DNA of 37,566 nucleotides from Treponema sp. Its GTDB lineage: Bacteria > Spirochaetota > Spirochaetia > Treponematales > Breznakiellaceae. The position numbers and the translations under genes are program-made. The stretch is taken from assembly GCA_031276295.1 (NCBI GenBank), contig JAISNI010000148.1:1-37566 (forward strand), given 5' to 3'. Positions 17,228-25,880 of this stretch are shown one piece after another (within the stretch, counting starts at the first letter, position 1; each line of letters begins with the position of its first letter). The notes under the pieces are model-generated. The model saw only the letters and a list, made by a program, of their open reading frames with translations, had not been told where the DNA came from and made no database searches.

Positions 17228-17962
17228 TTACCAGGCTTTGGGCTCCCAAGGCGCAGGCGGCTTATTCACCTCTATCGTTTCCCCCGATTGTTCTATCACA
17301 AATAACCCACGCTTAAACGCATAATCCCGCACTTCCGCCTTGATTACCGCTCCTGCCAGCGCTCCCAGAAACTTCCTCCGGTCTTGCCTCCGATCCGCCC
17401 AACCCCGTAACAACTCCATCCGTTTTACATGGTCGTCCACATCGTCTTGGGACGGCTTGGACTTTACCTCCACCGCCACCGCATAGTCCCCGTTCTCCAG
17501 AAACACATCCACCTCTACCAGATGCCGATCCGCGGAATCGTAGATCTCGTAGTCCCGCGACATATTCTCAAGCCTATACCCCAAGGCTTTAAACTTCCTG
17601 TGCAGCTTAGGGCTCATCAGGTGTTCAACTATTTCCCCGATACGGTTGGACAAGGCGCCTACTTCTTTATGGGTCTGTTTAAAGCGTTTATCGAGTATCA
17701 GATTAGTCTTATCAAACGTCTCCTGTATCTTCCTGTCGGTTTCCTGAGAGATACGCCTGTTTTCTTCAGTTACCTCGTGAATCTTTCTGTCGGTTTCCTG
17801 AGAGATACGCCTGTTTTCTTCAGTTACCTCGTGAATCTTCCTGTCGGTTTCCTGAGAGATACGCCTGTTTTCTTCAGCTATCTCCTGCATCTTCCTATCG
17901 GTTTCCTGAAACAGCGCCCATAGCTGTTCAAATGTCAGACCCGCAACCGATTCTTTGGCCAT
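17228..17962 (-). CDS. PD-(D/E)XK nuclease-like protein with coiled-coil repeat N-terminus
   Basis: 244 aa. Residues 20-91 are a near-perfect 18-residue repeat (ETDRKIHEVTEENRRISQ and variants, three complete plus one diverged copy), predicted as a coiled coil. The C-terminal half has the restriction-fold core: Glu150/Asp152 in LVEVDVFLENG, then AVAVEVKSKP with Glu165-x-Lys167, and the region QDDVDDHVKRMELLRGW. This matches the DUF3782-type proteins of the PD-(D/E)XK superfamily found in many spirochaetes and cyanobacteria, whose activity is unknown. GGAGGT 4 nt before the ATG is a strong ribosome site. It stands alone between two divergent units. Confidence 0.8.
   Translation of the reverse strand: MAKESVAGLTFEQLWALFQETDRKMQEIAEENRRISQETDRKIHEVTEENRRISQETDRKIHEVTEENRRISQETDRKIQETFDKTNLILDKRFKQTHKEVGALSNRIGEIVEHLMSPKLHRKFKALGYRLENMSRDYEIYDSADRHLVEVDVFLENGDYAVAVEVKSKPSQDDVDDHVKRMELLRGWADRRQDRRKFLGALAGAVIKAEVRDYAFKRGLFVIEQSGETIEVNKPPAPWEPKAW
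17729..17890 (-). repeat. 54-bp tandem repeat, three copies, inside the PD-(D/E)XK gene
   Basis: Three consecutive 54-bp units (17729-17782, 17783-17836, 17837-17890) are almost identical; a partial fourth follows to about 17910. Each encodes one 18-residue helix repeat, so gain or loss of a unit keeps the frame and changes coiled-coil length. The high nucleotide identity between units suggests recent expansion. Confidence 0.9.
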
Positions 17963-18112
17963 ATATACCTCCTTCCTTAATACACTTTATACTACTTGTA
18001 CTGGAAAAACAAGAACTCAGGAGCAAGCACAGGGGTATGTACGCGGCCTTCCAATAAATATAGAAAACGATGGTAAAGGCTGTTTATTATGTACTATCTG
18101 TTCGTTCCCCTC

Positions 18113-18141
18113 TTGTCCGATATTTGTACTTATGGTATCTT
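18113..18141 (+). promoter_or_regulatory. Candidate sigma-70 promoter for the DRTGG operon
   Basis: TTGTCC (18113-18118), a 17-bp spacer and TATCTT (18136-18141), four of six matches in each box. The predicted start point near 18148 leaves a leader of roughly a dozen bases with GGGGG just before the chosen ATG at 18160. The rest of the divergent spacer (17963-18112) contains a TATAAA facing the other way but no good -35. Confidence 0.45.
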
Positions 18142-18159
18142 TAAATAATGGGGGATAAG

Positions 18160-18516
18160 ATGACCGTATCTGAAGCGGTAAGAGTGTTAGAAGGACAATT
18201 TTTTTATGGCGAAAATTTAGCCGATCTGGAAATCAATTCCGCCTGCGGTGCGGATCTTATGAGCGACGTGATGGCCTTTGTAAAGGATCGTGTACTGCTC
18301 CTTACGGGCCTTGTTAATCCTCAGGTCATTAGGACAGCCGAACTTCTGGACATTCATGCCATTATTTTTGTGAGAGGAAAGAGTCCCAGCAGGGATATGA
18401 TAGACATGGCGGAGGAATCGGGGATCATTCTGGGCGGTACTAAACTGCCCATGTTCCTTGCCTGCGGTAAACTCTACGAGGCCGGCCTTAAAACCGGAGG
18501 TACAAGGCGTATCTGA
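18160..18516 (+). CDS. DRTGG-domain protein
   Basis: 118 aa from the ATG at 18160; a run of five G lies 5 nt upstream, while an in-frame ATG 12 nt earlier falls at the predicted transcription start and has no ribosome site. The sequence is one DRTGG domain: TVSEAVRVLEGQFFYGENLADLEI, then SACGADLMSDVMAFVKDR, LLLTGLVNPQVIRTAELLDIHAIIFVRG and ESGIILGGTKLPMFLACGKLYEAG. These small domains bind nucleotides or act as regulatory modules in Firmicutes and spirochaetes, often next to CBS domains or kinases; free-standing versions have no known job. The cyclo-ligase gene follows 20 nt downstream. Confidence 0.85.
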   Translation: MTVSEAVRVLEGQFFYGENLADLEINSACGADLMSDVMAFVKDRVLLLTGLVNPQVIRTAELLDIHAIIFVRGKSPSRDMIDMAEESGIILGGTKLPMFLACGKLYEAGLKTGGTRRI

Positions 18517-18536
18517 CGCCTGCGGTAGAGGCGCCC

Positions 18537-19133
18537 GTGCACAGTAAAGACACCCTGCGCCGGAAAGTTACAACCGTTCTTAAAACCATTCCCGCGGGGT
18601 ATTTTTGCGACGTGGGGATTCAGGTTGTCCGGTATATCTCTTCCTTGCCGGCATGGTCCGAATGTACCTCTGTTCTTGCTTTTCTTTCCTTCAAATATGA
18701 AATTGACACGGAGCCTGCCGTCGGGGCGGCTCTTTTTGCAGGAAAAGCGGTTTTTGTTCCCCGTATTAACGGCGGGAACCTCTGTTTCTACCGTATTCCC
18801 TCCCTTAACGGGCCTTGGGAACGCAGCCCGTTAGGAATACGGGAGCCCCTTCCCCGGGCCGCCGGCCTGTTGCACGAAGGGTATTTCCCCGCGCTGATAC
18901 TTACGCCGGGCCTGGCCTTTACTCAAAGCGGAAAACGGCTGGGCAGGGGCAAGGGCTTCTACGACCGCTTCTTTGCGTATCTGGACGGAACGGAGAAAAG
19001 TGCGGGGCGATACTTCGCCCTCGGCCTCTGTCTGGAAGCTCAGATTATGCCGGACCTGCCGGTTGACGGCAGGGACAGGCCGGTACACGGGGTTTGCACG
19101 GAAAAGGGCATACAGGTTGTCCCCATAGCTTGA
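18537..19133 (+). CDS. 5-formyltetrahydrofolate cyclo-ligase
   Basis: 198 aa, the usual length. The enzyme converts 5-formyl-THF plus ATP to 5,10-methenyl-THF in the cytoplasm, salvaging folate. The diagnostic glycine-rich motif is present as GRGKGFYDRFF, with LILTPGLAFTQSGKRLG before it and the N-terminal Lys/Arg motif (KDTLRRKV). The middle has FKYEIDTEP, also typical. The start is a GTG with GTAGAGG 7 nt upstream. It is the second gene of a short plus-strand operon, 20 nt after the DRTGG gene. Confidence 0.93.
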   Translation: MHSKDTLRRKVTTVLKTIPAGYFCDVGIQVVRYISSLPAWSECTSVLAFLSFKYEIDTEPAVGAALFAGKAVFVPRINGGNLCFYRIPSLNGPWERSPLGIREPLPRAAGLLHEGYFPALILTPGLAFTQSGKRLGRGKGFYDRFFAYLDGTEKSAGRYFALGLCLEAQIMPDLPVDGRDRPVHGVCTEKGIQVVPIA

Positions 19134-19192
19134 ATTATTTTGATTTTTCGTATAAAATTTCTTGTATTTTTACGAAAAGGGAGAATAGCAGC

Positions 19193-19801
19193 ATGGGCAG
19201 GATAAAAAGCGCGCTTGAAATTGCGCTGGAACGGACTGAATCGGTTAAGGCTGACAAAGCCGGCATCAATCAATACGAATTGAGGCAGCAAGGCAAAAAA
19301 CTGGCCAACGGATACCTTGAGTCTTCTTCTTCAACTGAAAACAAAACCCCTGTTAATCTTGAAGAAGCCATAAAGAAAACCGCCGCGGCAGACCAGGCCG
19401 CCTTAAAGCAGGGTATCTTCGAGGCCCTGATTTCCCAGATAGTCCTCCCCTCTTCCGACGAAGACAGGAAACGTATTGACGCTATAGGAAAGGGCCTTCA
19501 GCTTATCATCGGCAACCCGCAGTTCAGCGCTATGTACCGGCGGCTCAAGGATGCCCTGGCCCGCTACATGGACGAAACCGCCCGCTATGACGAGGCCATA
19601 AAAAGACAGTACGCTCCTAAACTGCGTCAGAAAGAAGAAGAGATGTCGCGGTATCTGGGCCGCAAGGTACAGATCGATCCCTTCCAGGACCCTGAGTTCG
19701 TGGGCTTTTACAATCAGAATATGAATGCCCTTAAAGGGAACTATCAGTCCATGATCGATCAGGTACGGGACGAAGCAAACCGTATCTTCGGCGTTCAGTA
19801 A
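19193..19801 (+). CDS. Conserved-looking soluble protein, unrecognised
   Basis: 202 aa from the ATG at 19193, which has AAGGGAG 9 nt upstream; longer in-frame starts overlap the cyclo-ligase gene and lack a ribosome site. No signal peptide or membrane segment. Charged and helical, with stretches such as GRIKSALEIALERTESV, RKRIDAIGKGLQLIIGNPQF and AIKRQYAPKLRQKEEEMSRYLGRKVQ. No family recognised. A weak promoter-like TTGAAT / TATAAA pair (19130 and 19151, 15-bp spacer) precedes it, so it may be expressed apart from the cyclo-ligase. Its stop is only 4 nt from the convergent CapA-type gene and no terminator hairpin is visible between them. Confidence 0.7.
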   Translation: MGRIKSALEIALERTESVKADKAGINQYELRQQGKKLANGYLESSSSTENKTPVNLEEAIKKTAAADQAALKQGIFEALISQIVLPSSDEDRKRIDAIGKGLQLIIGNPQFSAMYRRLKDALARYMDETARYDEAIKRQYAPKLRQKEEEMSRYLGRKVQIDPFQDPEFVGFYNQNMNALKGNYQSMIDQVRDEANRIFGVQ

Positions 19802-19805
19802 ACCC

Positions 19806-21386
19806 CTATCGCAGTTCCCCGCTGCGGGTATAGAAAGTTTCCAGGTTTTCGCGCGGCGCCACATCGGTCTTGGTATGGGTCAGACTGAGGGCATAGGGTT
19901 CAAGGTAGACAAGGCTCTTCCCGCGGAAGCCCAGGCGTATGAAGAGCCCTTCCTCACCGCCTATGGTATTCTCCATGCCGCCGAAAACATAGTTCCCCAA
20001 GGACCAGAAAACGGGCTTTCCTGCAAGCCACTCAAAGCCCTGCACGACGTGGGGATGGGAGCCCACTATCAGGTCCGCGCCCGCTTCGGCAAGTTCCGTA
20101 TAAAACTCTCTCGTCGATGCGCTGGGGCTCGTTGACCATTCAACGCCGCCGTGAAAAAGAACTATGTCCAGGGTATCATCCGCCCGGAACTGCGCTTTGA
20201 TTTTTTCCCCGCCGCCCTTCCCCGCGTGGAGTATACCGGCCTTATCACTCCGGGCGGCAACGCTCAGGCCGTCCCAGCCGTTCCATTCCCGCGGGAACGA
20301 GGCAATGCCGAAGCACCGCGCACTGCCCGCCTCGTTTTCAAACAGAAAAGGCTTGGAAGCCTCATCGTCGTTCAGCCCCGCACCCAAAATACCGATTCCT
20401 CCGTCCTTTAAGTTCTGTAACGTATCGAGAAAGGCGGTTTCCCCATAATCAAAGCTGTGATTATTGGCCAGAAGAACCGCATCTATCCCCGCGTCCCTGA
20501 GCGCAGGCACAACTTGGGGGTCAAACCGGAAGTTAAATGACTTAGGCGTTTTGACGCCCCTGCTGCTTACCGCCCCCTCCAGGTTGACCAGGGCCAGATC
20601 CGCCTGAAGGATACAAGCGGCCGTTCCCCCCAAAATACCTTCCGGCCCTTCCCTCAAGAGAATCCCCGACGCCCCTCTGTCCAGCATCAGGTCCCCGCCG
20701 GAGCATACCCAGAGGATACGCGGCTTCTCTTCGATAAGGGGCTTGGGCGCTCCGGCAAGAAAATCTTCAAGCCTTGCCGCCTTCTCCGCGATACGCCCGC
20801 GTATCTTTTTCAGCGCCCCTGCGCCGATCTTCTTCCCGCCGGAACCCCTACTACCGGGCGGGGGAATTTCCTGGCGCACCCTGCACGATACGGTACGCAC
20901 CAGGGGATAACTCTCTTCTTCCGCGGAAAGACCATCTACTTTCAGGGCAAGCAGGGGCGGCGACAGGGTTTGCAGGGGAATAAGCGCCTCGGAACCGGAA
21001 ATACAGGCATCAAGGCTTGTCTCCACCCGCCTTTCCAGCGGATCGGAAGCCGGAACATACCAGACCCTGGAAATAACGATACCCTCAGACGGCTCCCCGC
21101 TTCCCCAATAAGAGGCCAACTCTATACGCACACCAGCTTCCGTCGGTATTTCCGCCGCCTCGTCCGCGGCAGGCATACTCAGGCCCAGGTCCTGCAAGAT
21201 TTCCCGCCCCAGCAGGGACAGGAGGAACGCGGTCTCCGCGTGAAGGGCAGCATCCCTACCCTCCACGCCGCCCGCAGGAATGTCTTTATATTCGGCACTA
21301 TCCAGGGTAAGGTTATCGACGGCAGGCTCTTCTTTACAGGCAGAGAGGAGCAAAAAAAATAAAACACACATACAGGGAAATTTCAT
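19806..21386 (-). CDS. CapA-family lipoprotein (metallophosphatase-like)
   Basis: 526 aa from the ATG at 21386. A lipobox (FFLLLSAC, Cys17) follows the basic start. About 230 residues of N-terminal sequence without a recognised domain precede the CapA/PgsA domain. Its motifs are clear: VCSGGDLMLDRG (metal ligand Asp), ALVNLEGAVSSRGV, FNFRFDP, VLLANNHSFDYGETAFLDTL (Asn-His), LFHGGVEW, VGSHPHVVQGFEW (His-x-His) and PVFWSLGNYVFGG. The family resembles calcineurin-like phosphatases and was named from poly-gamma-glutamate capsule genes; here no other capsule gene is near, so the substrate is open. A TATACT box with a poor -35 lies so close to the ATG that a near-leaderless message is possible; an upstream in-frame ATG (21410) also lacks a ribosome site. 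Confidence 0.85.
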   Translation of the reverse strand: MKFPCMCVLFFLLLSACKEEPAVDNLTLDSAEYKDIPAGGVEGRDAALHAETAFLLSLLGREILQDLGLSMPAADEAAEIPTEAGVRIELASYWGSGEPSEGIVISRVWYVPASDPLERRVETSLDACISGSEALIPLQTLSPPLLALKVDGLSAEEESYPLVRTVSCRVRQEIPPPGSRGSGGKKIGAGALKKIRGRIAEKAARLEDFLAGAPKPLIEEKPRILWVCSGGDLMLDRGASGILLREGPEGILGGTAACILQADLALVNLEGAVSSRGVKTPKSFNFRFDPQVVPALRDAGIDAVLLANNHSFDYGETAFLDTLQNLKDGGIGILGAGLNDDEASKPFLFENEAGSARCFGIASFPREWNGWDGLSVAARSDKAGILHAGKGGGEKIKAQFRADDTLDIVLFHGGVEWSTSPSASTREFYTELAEAGADLIVGSHPHVVQGFEWLAGKPVFWSLGNYVFGGMENTIGGEEGLFIRLGFRGKSLVYLEPYALSLTHTKTDVAPRENLETFYTRSGELR

Positions 21387-21418
21387 GGTACCGAGTATAA
21401 CATAATTCATAAAAAATG

Positions 21419-21433
21419 TGTAACTATTCAGCC
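21419..21433 (+). repeat. Repeat motif R3 (TGTAACTATTCAGCC), copy 1
   Basis: The 15-base motif is repeated exactly at 35632-35646, and its first 11 bases plus one recur in inverse orientation at 32277-32288. All three copies are in intergenic spacers. A motif beginning GTAA is reminiscent of some insertion-sequence ends, but no transposase is present. The 21387-21493 spacer holds nothing else I can name. Confidence 0.5.
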
Positions 21434-21493
21434 ACAGGCGGGTACGGAGCGCAGGCGGATGCAATCATAGGAATTGATGAATTGCGGGAGCCC

Positions 21494-22855
21494 TTAATTC
21501 CTAAAGCTGTGTATAGGGGCGGGAATATGCCCGCCGCGCTTAATAAAGGCTTCGCTCCCGGCGGGATTCACCGCCATAATGGGCGCGCCGCCCAGGAGTC
21601 CTCCGAATTCGGCCCAATCCCCGGCCTTTTTCCCGGGAACCGGAATAACCCGCACCGCCGTGGTCTTGTTGTTCACCATGCCTATGGCCATCTCGTCGGC
21701 AATGATCGCGGAAATAGTCGACGCGGACGTATCTCCGGGCAAGGCTATCATATCCAGGCCCACCGAGCATACCGATGTCATGGCTTCAAGTTTGTCAATA
21801 CCGATGTAACCCGAACGGACCGCGGCGGCCATGCCCTCGTCCTCGGATACCGGAATAAAGGCGCCTGAAAAGCCCCCGACATGGGTGGAAGCCATCACAC
21901 CGCCCTTCTTGACCATATCGGTCAGCATGGCAAGGGCCGCGGTTGAACCGTGCGCGCCCGCGGAACCGAGCCCCATCTCTTCAAGGATGCGGGCCACCGA
22001 ATCGCCCGCGGCGGGCGTGGGCGCAAGGGACAAATCCAGGATACCGAAGGGTACGCCCAAGCGCTTTGCCGCTTCCATGCCGACAAGTTGCCCCATCCGC
22101 GTAATCTTGAACGCCGTTTTCTTGATAACGTCGGCTATTTCGTCAAAGCCGGCGCCCCTGTATGCTTCCAGAGCGGCCTTAATCACGCCCGGCCCCGACA
22201 CCCCCACGTTAAGGCAGCTTTCCCCTTCGCCGCAGCCGTGGAAGGCCCCGGCCATAAAAGGATTATCCTCGGGCGCGTTGCAGAACACCACGAGCTTTGC
22301 GCAGGCTATCCCATCCCGGTCGGAGGTCTTTTCGGAAGCGGCCTTGACAACCGCGCCCATAGTTCGCACCGCATCCATGTTGATGCCGCTCCTCGTGCTT
22401 GCCGCGTTCACCGATGCGCAGACCCTTTCTGTCGCCGCAAGGGCATCGGGAATCGAATCGATGAGGATACGATCCCCGCGGGAAAAGCCTTTCTGTACGA
22501 GTGCGGAAAAGCCGCCGACAAAATCAACCTCAAGCTCCCCAGCCGTCTCGTCCAGAACCCGCGCATAGGAAACGTAACTTTTATCATCGGAGGATCCCGC
22601 GATAAGGGCGACGGGCGTTACCGCAATCCGTTTGTTGATGATGGGTATGCCGAATTCAACTTCAATTTCCCGGCCTACCTTTACCAAGGGGCCTGCTACC
22701 CTCAGCAGTTTCTCGCGCATACGCCTACAGGTCTCCGCGCCGGACGACGAGGCGCAATCCAGAAGCGACACGCCCATAGTAATTGCCCGTATGTCGAGTT
22801 TATACCGCAGGAACATATCGACGGTTTCTTTTATTTCAAACGGAGTAAACAGCAT
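21494..22855 (-). CDS. UPF0210 (PFL/DUF711) family protein
   Basis: 453 aa, full length for the family. Features include [29 protein letters not shown] at the N-terminus, [77 protein letters not shown] and [17 protein letters not shown]-like end. These proteins resemble the glycyl-radical enzyme scaffold in older annotation but lack a proven reaction. It starts 2 nt after the ACT-domain gene stops, with AGGATA as ribosome site inside that gene. The ACT + UPF0210 pair is conserved widely, which suggests the ACT partner senses a small ligand for it. Confidence 0.93.
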   Translation of the reverse strand: MLFTPFEIKETVDMFLRYKLDIRAITMGVSLLDCASSSGAETCRRMREKLLRVAGPLVKVGREIEVEFGIPIINKRIAVTPVALIAGSSDDKSYVSYARVLDETAGELEVDFVGGFSALVQKGFSRGDRILIDSIPDALAATERVCASVNAASTRSGINMDAVRTMGAVVKAASEKTSDRDGIACAKLVVFCNAPEDNPFMAGAFHGCGEGESCLNVGVSGPGVIKAALEAYRGAGFDEIADVIKKTAFKITRMGQLVGMEAAKRLGVPFGILDLSLAPTPAAGDSVARILEEMGLGSAGAHGSTAALAMLTDMVKKGGVMASTHVGGFSGAFIPVSEDEGMAAAVRSGYIGIDKLEAMTSVCSVGLDMIALPGDTSASTISAIIADEMAIGMVNNKTTAVRVIPVPGKKAGDWAEFGGLLGGAPIMAVNPAGSEAFIKRGGHIPAPIHSFRN

Positions 22856-22857
22856 CG

Positions 22858-23127
22858 CTATATCCTGTGCATGGCGCTGAAAACTTTTTCGTGCATAATG
22901 CTGATGGACACATTCATGGATTCGCCGAGCGCGGCAAGATCGGTCTTAATCGTTTCCAGATCGGTCTTACCGGCGGAAAGATCAACCATCATCATCATAA
23001 CAAAATTACCCGACAGGATGGTCTGGCTTATATCTTCTATATTGATATTGTGTTCCGCAAGGAACGCGCTGACCCGCGCAATAATGCCCACTTTATCGGT
23101 TCCTACCACGGTGATGATCGCATTCAT
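22858..23127 (-). CDS. UPF0237 ACT-domain protein
   Basis: 89 aa, a single ACT domain: [38 protein letters not shown], then [39 protein letters not shown]. The Gly-x-Asp-x-x-Gly-Ile loop that binds amino acids in ACT domains is seen as GTDKVGII. A strong AGGGGGA site precedes the ATG. It is cotranscribed with the UPF0210 gene and probably binds a small molecule, perhaps an amino acid; the ligand is unknown. Confidence 0.93.
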   Translation of the reverse strand: MNAIITVVGTDKVGIIARVSAFLAEHNINIEDISQTILSGNFVMMMMVDLSAGKTDLETIKTDLAALGESMNVSISIMHEKVFSAMHRI

Positions 23128-23157
23128 ACTGTCCCCCTACCCCGCCGCGTTTCTTTA

Positions 23158-23195
23158 AGGAAGCGCCGTTAGCTTGACGCTTATCGGCGCTTCCT
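23158..23195 (-). terminator. Candidate terminator between the long TPR gene and the ACT gene
   Basis: An 11-bp perfect stem AGGAAGCGCCG/CGGCGCTTCCT (23158-23168 with 23185-23195) with a 16-nt loop, 16 nt after the stop of the TPR gene. Only TTAAAG follows on the minus strand, so the U-run is weak and the hairpin may only stabilise or process the mRNA. Confidence 0.45.
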
Positions 23196-23210
23196 CAAGA
23201 GACAACCTGT

Positions 23211-25880
23211 CTATAATCCCGCCAGAATATTCTCGACATCCGTCTTTCCCGTATAACCGGGATTACGTTTCAAGAGGTCCTGGAGATACCGCTTTGCCGA
23301 GGATGAATCCCCCATGCTGATACAGGTTTTTCCCAATTCCAGGAGGGCCTCCCAGTTGTTCGGGTAATTTCGTATCAGGTTCTGATAGCTGTTTCTGGCC
23401 TTGTCCTTTTCCCCCGCGCCTACATAAGCCCGCGATAGGTTGAGGAGTACCGTTGCGTTGTTCGGCTCCAGGCTCAGGGCCTTTTCGTAGTGCTGCACAC
23501 TTTTGGACCAATTCTCCTGCTTGGAGTAGACCGATCCCATGTTATTGTTCACCTCAAATGAATTAGGTTCAACGGTATAGGCTTCCTGGAGGAGATTCAG
23601 CGCCTGGGAATAGAATTCGTTTTCCATGTAGAGCTTGCCGAGGTTTATCCGGGGCCGCACGTATTTGGGGTCAAGTTTCGCCGCCTGGGAATAGTTTGTA
23701 ATGGCGCCGTCAAAATCGCCCGCGCTTTCACAGGCAAGGCCCAAGGTATAGGCGAACAGCTTCTCGTTGGCATCGGCGGCAACCGCCTTCCGTGCATAGT
23801 TTACCGCCTCGACGCTTTTGCCCATCTCAATCTTGACTATGGCCATATTGTAGTTCGTCTGACCGTCGTTAGGATCGGCCTGGAGGGCCCTTTCAAAAGC
23901 CGCTTCCGCCGCGGTATAGTTCTTCGCCGCGCTCAGGGCTGCCCCCAGTTCCCGGCGCGAGGCCGTATCGCCGGGGTTGTATTTGAGCGCCGTGTTGAAG
24001 GCATTGATAGCGCCAGCGGTATCCCCCTTGGACGCAAGAATACGGCCCATCTCGCGGTGGGCAAGCGCATAGTCAGCCTTGGCGCCCACCGCCTTACGGT
24101 AGGCTGCCAGAGCTTCGTCCTGACGCCCAAGCTGGCGCAGGGTACCTCCCAAATTATACCAGGCGCTCTCGGATTTGGGGTTAAGCGCCGCCGCCCGTTC
24201 AAAGGACTGGCGCGCATCGGCAAATTTACTGCTGCTGAACTGTACCCGTCCCAGTTCATAGACATAGGTATAGTTATTCGAGTCGTTTTCCACGGCTTTT
24301 TTCATATTGGCCGCGGCATTATCCCACTGGCGTGCATCACGGCTTACCCTACCCAAAGTAAAATAGGCCAGGGCCTGTTTGGGGTCTTTTTTTACGGCAT
24401 CACCGGCAAGGTTCTGGGCCTGAGTCCGGGCGTTCTTCCCCTCCGCACTATCCGGCTTTTTAACGGCGCCTTCATAGTAGGCGTCCGCTATTTCCGCCTT
24501 GTTCCGGGCTTCAAACTGGGGCTGGCCTTGGGGCATACGTCCGAGCGCTTCATCAAAGGCTTCCTGGGCGCCGGCATAATCATCCTTTCTCATCCGGTCC
24601 TTGCCCCGCGCAACCAGATCGCCCACCGCCTGCATCGCTTCCTGGAGTTTACGCGCCTCATCCGCCTTACGCTTCTCCTCGGCTATGCGCGCTTCCTCGG
24701 CCTTGCGTTTCTCTTCGGCTATGCGCGCTTCCTCAGCCTTGCGTTTCTCTTCGGCGATACGCGCCGCTTCCGCTTTACGCTTCTCTTCGGCTATACGCGC
24801 CGCTTCCGCTTTGCGTTTCTCCTCGGCGATACGCGCCGCTTCCGCCTTGCGTTTCTCCTCGGCTACGCGCGCCGCTTCCGCTTTGCGTTTCTCCTCGGCT
24901 ATGCGCGCTTCCTCGGCCTTGCGCTGCTCCTCGGCTATCCGCGCTTCCTCGGCCTTGCGTTTCTCCTCGGCGATGCGCGCTTCCTCGGCCTTGCGCTGCT
25001 CCTCGGCTACGCGCGCCGCTTCGACCCGGCGCGCTTCCTCGGCCTTGCGCCGCTCTTCGGCTATCCGCGCCTCATCGGCCTTACGCTTCTCCTCGGCTAT
25101 ACGCGCTTCCTCGGCCTTGCGCTGCTCCTCGGCTACGCGCGCCGCTTCCGCTTTGCGCTGCTCCTCGGCAAGCCGCGCTTCCTCAACCTTACGCCGCTCC
25201 TCAGCTACGCGCGCTTCCTCGGCCCGGCGCTGCTGCTCGGCGATGCGCGCTTCCTCGGCCTTGCGCCGCTCCTCGACCAAGTGCGCTTCATCCGCCTTGC
25301 GCTTCTCCTCGGCTACGCGCGCTTCCTCGGCCCGGCGCGCTTCTTCGGCCTTACGCCGCTCCTCTATCTGTTCGGGGGTTTCGGCGGCTTTGCGGCGCTC
25401 CTCGGCTATGCGCGCCGCCTCTGCCTTGCGCTTCTCTTCGGCTACCCGCGCCGCCTCAACCTTACGCTTCTCCTCGGCTACGCGCGCCTCATCCGCCTTG
25501 CGCTGCTCCTCGGCGGCGCGCGCTTCCTCGGCGGCCTTCCGCTCGGCCTCCTCAGCCAGGCGCCGCGCCTCTATCTGTTCGGGGCTCTGCCCTGCCCTGC
25601 GCTGCATGGCAAGGATCGCCTCCCGCTGGGAGCGGGCTTCTTCATCGCTTCCGTCCTTTAAAAGAATAGCGTCGATAAGATCAAGCGCCCGCTGGAATTC
25701 ACCCCTTTCCGCATAATCCCGCGCCAAGGCCAGCGTATTCAAACGGACACGGGCCTCTTCGCTCTCCTCAAGAGCCACAGGCTCGTTTCCCAGTATACCT
25801 CTTACCACAAAAAATATACCTATTCCCACGATGACGGCAAGCGCGCTCACCGCGCCTATAATTACAGTCCTTCTGTTCAC
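23211..25880 (-). CDS. Membrane-anchored protein with long Glu/Lys/Arg/Ala helix and C-terminal TPR array
   Basis: 889 aa. One N-terminal membrane segment (VIIGAVSALAVIVGIGIFFVV) follows a basic start, giving an inner-membrane anchor with the rest outside. Residues about 35-95 look like TPR helices. Residues about 104-409 repeat a 12-residue unit of the type ARIAEEKRKAEE about 25 times, with alternating acidic and basic residues that favour a single free-standing alpha helix. From about residue 440 the rest is a long TPR array (for example AYFTLGRVSRDARQWDNAAAN, AWYNLGGTLRQLGRQDEALAAY, NNNMGSVYSKQENWSKSVQHY). The start is GTG, 7 nt after GGGGAG. The layout resembles TolA-like stalks but no TolA C-terminal domain is seen. 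A small TPR protein gene precedes it. Confidence 0.85.
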   Translation of the reverse strand: MNRRTVIIGAVSALAVIVGIGIFFVVRGILGNEPVALEESEEARVRLNTLALARDYAERGEFQRALDLIDAILLKDGSDEEARSQREAILAMQRRAGQSPEQIEARRLAEEAERKAAEEARAAEEQRKADEARVAEEKRKVEAARVAEEKRKAEAARIAEERRKAAETPEQIEERRKAEEARRAEEARVAEEKRKADEAHLVEERRKAEEARIAEQQRRAEEARVAEERRKVEEARLAEEQRKAEAARVAEEQRKAEEARIAEEKRKADEARIAEERRKAEEARRVEAARVAEEQRKAEEARIAEEKRKAEEARIAEEQRKAEEARIAEEKRKAEAARVAEEKRKAEAARIAEEKRKAEAARIAEEKRKAEAARIAEEKRKAEEARIAEEKRKAEEARIAEEKRKADEARKLQEAMQAVGDLVARGKDRMRKDDYAGAQEAFDEALGRMPQGQPQFEARNKAEIADAYYEGAVKKPDSAEGKNARTQAQNLAGDAVKKDPKQALAYFTLGRVSRDARQWDNAAANMKKAVENDSNNYTYVYELGRVQFSSSKFADARQSFERAAALNPKSESAWYNLGGTLRQLGRQDEALAAYRKAVGAKADYALAHREMGRILASKGDTAGAINAFNTALKYNPGDTASRRELGAALSAAKNYTAAEAAFERALQADPNDGQTNYNMAIVKIEMGKSVEAVNYARKAVAADANEKLFAYTLGLACESAGDFDGAITNYSQAAKLDPKYVRPRINLGKLYMENEFYSQALNLLQEAYTVEPNSFEVNNNMGSVYSKQENWSKSVQHYEKALSLEPNNATVLLNLSRAYVGAGEKDKARNSYQNLIRNYPNNWEALLELGKTCISMGDSSSAKRYLQDLLKRNPGYTGKTDVENILAGL
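24652..25569 (-). repeat. 36-bp in-frame repeat tract coding for the charged helix
   Basis: About 25 imperfect copies of a 36-bp unit encoding ARIAEEKRKAEE-like 12-mers. Many neighbouring units are identical for 20 bases or more, so length variation by slippage or recombination is likely. The tract is also open on the plus strand as an effect of the codon pattern, which should not be taken as a gene. Confidence 0.9.

Noticed and set aside
21950-23158. 402-codon plus-strand open frame opposite the UPF0210 and ACT genes
   Set aside because: Two well-known conserved families are encoded on the minus strand; the plus-strand product has no recognisable domain and no good start.
24652-25569. CRISPR-like repeats
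   Set aside because: The 36-bp periodicity is continuous coding repeat without spacers; the 54-bp tract at 17729-17890 is also contiguous. No CRISPR array or cas gene is present.
24057-25716. Long plus-strand open frames (534 and 371 codons) opposite the TPR gene
   Set aside because: They are produced by the antisense of the 36-bp charged-helix repeat; their products are low-complexity, no ribosome site or family is seen, and the minus-strand protein has clear TPR domains.
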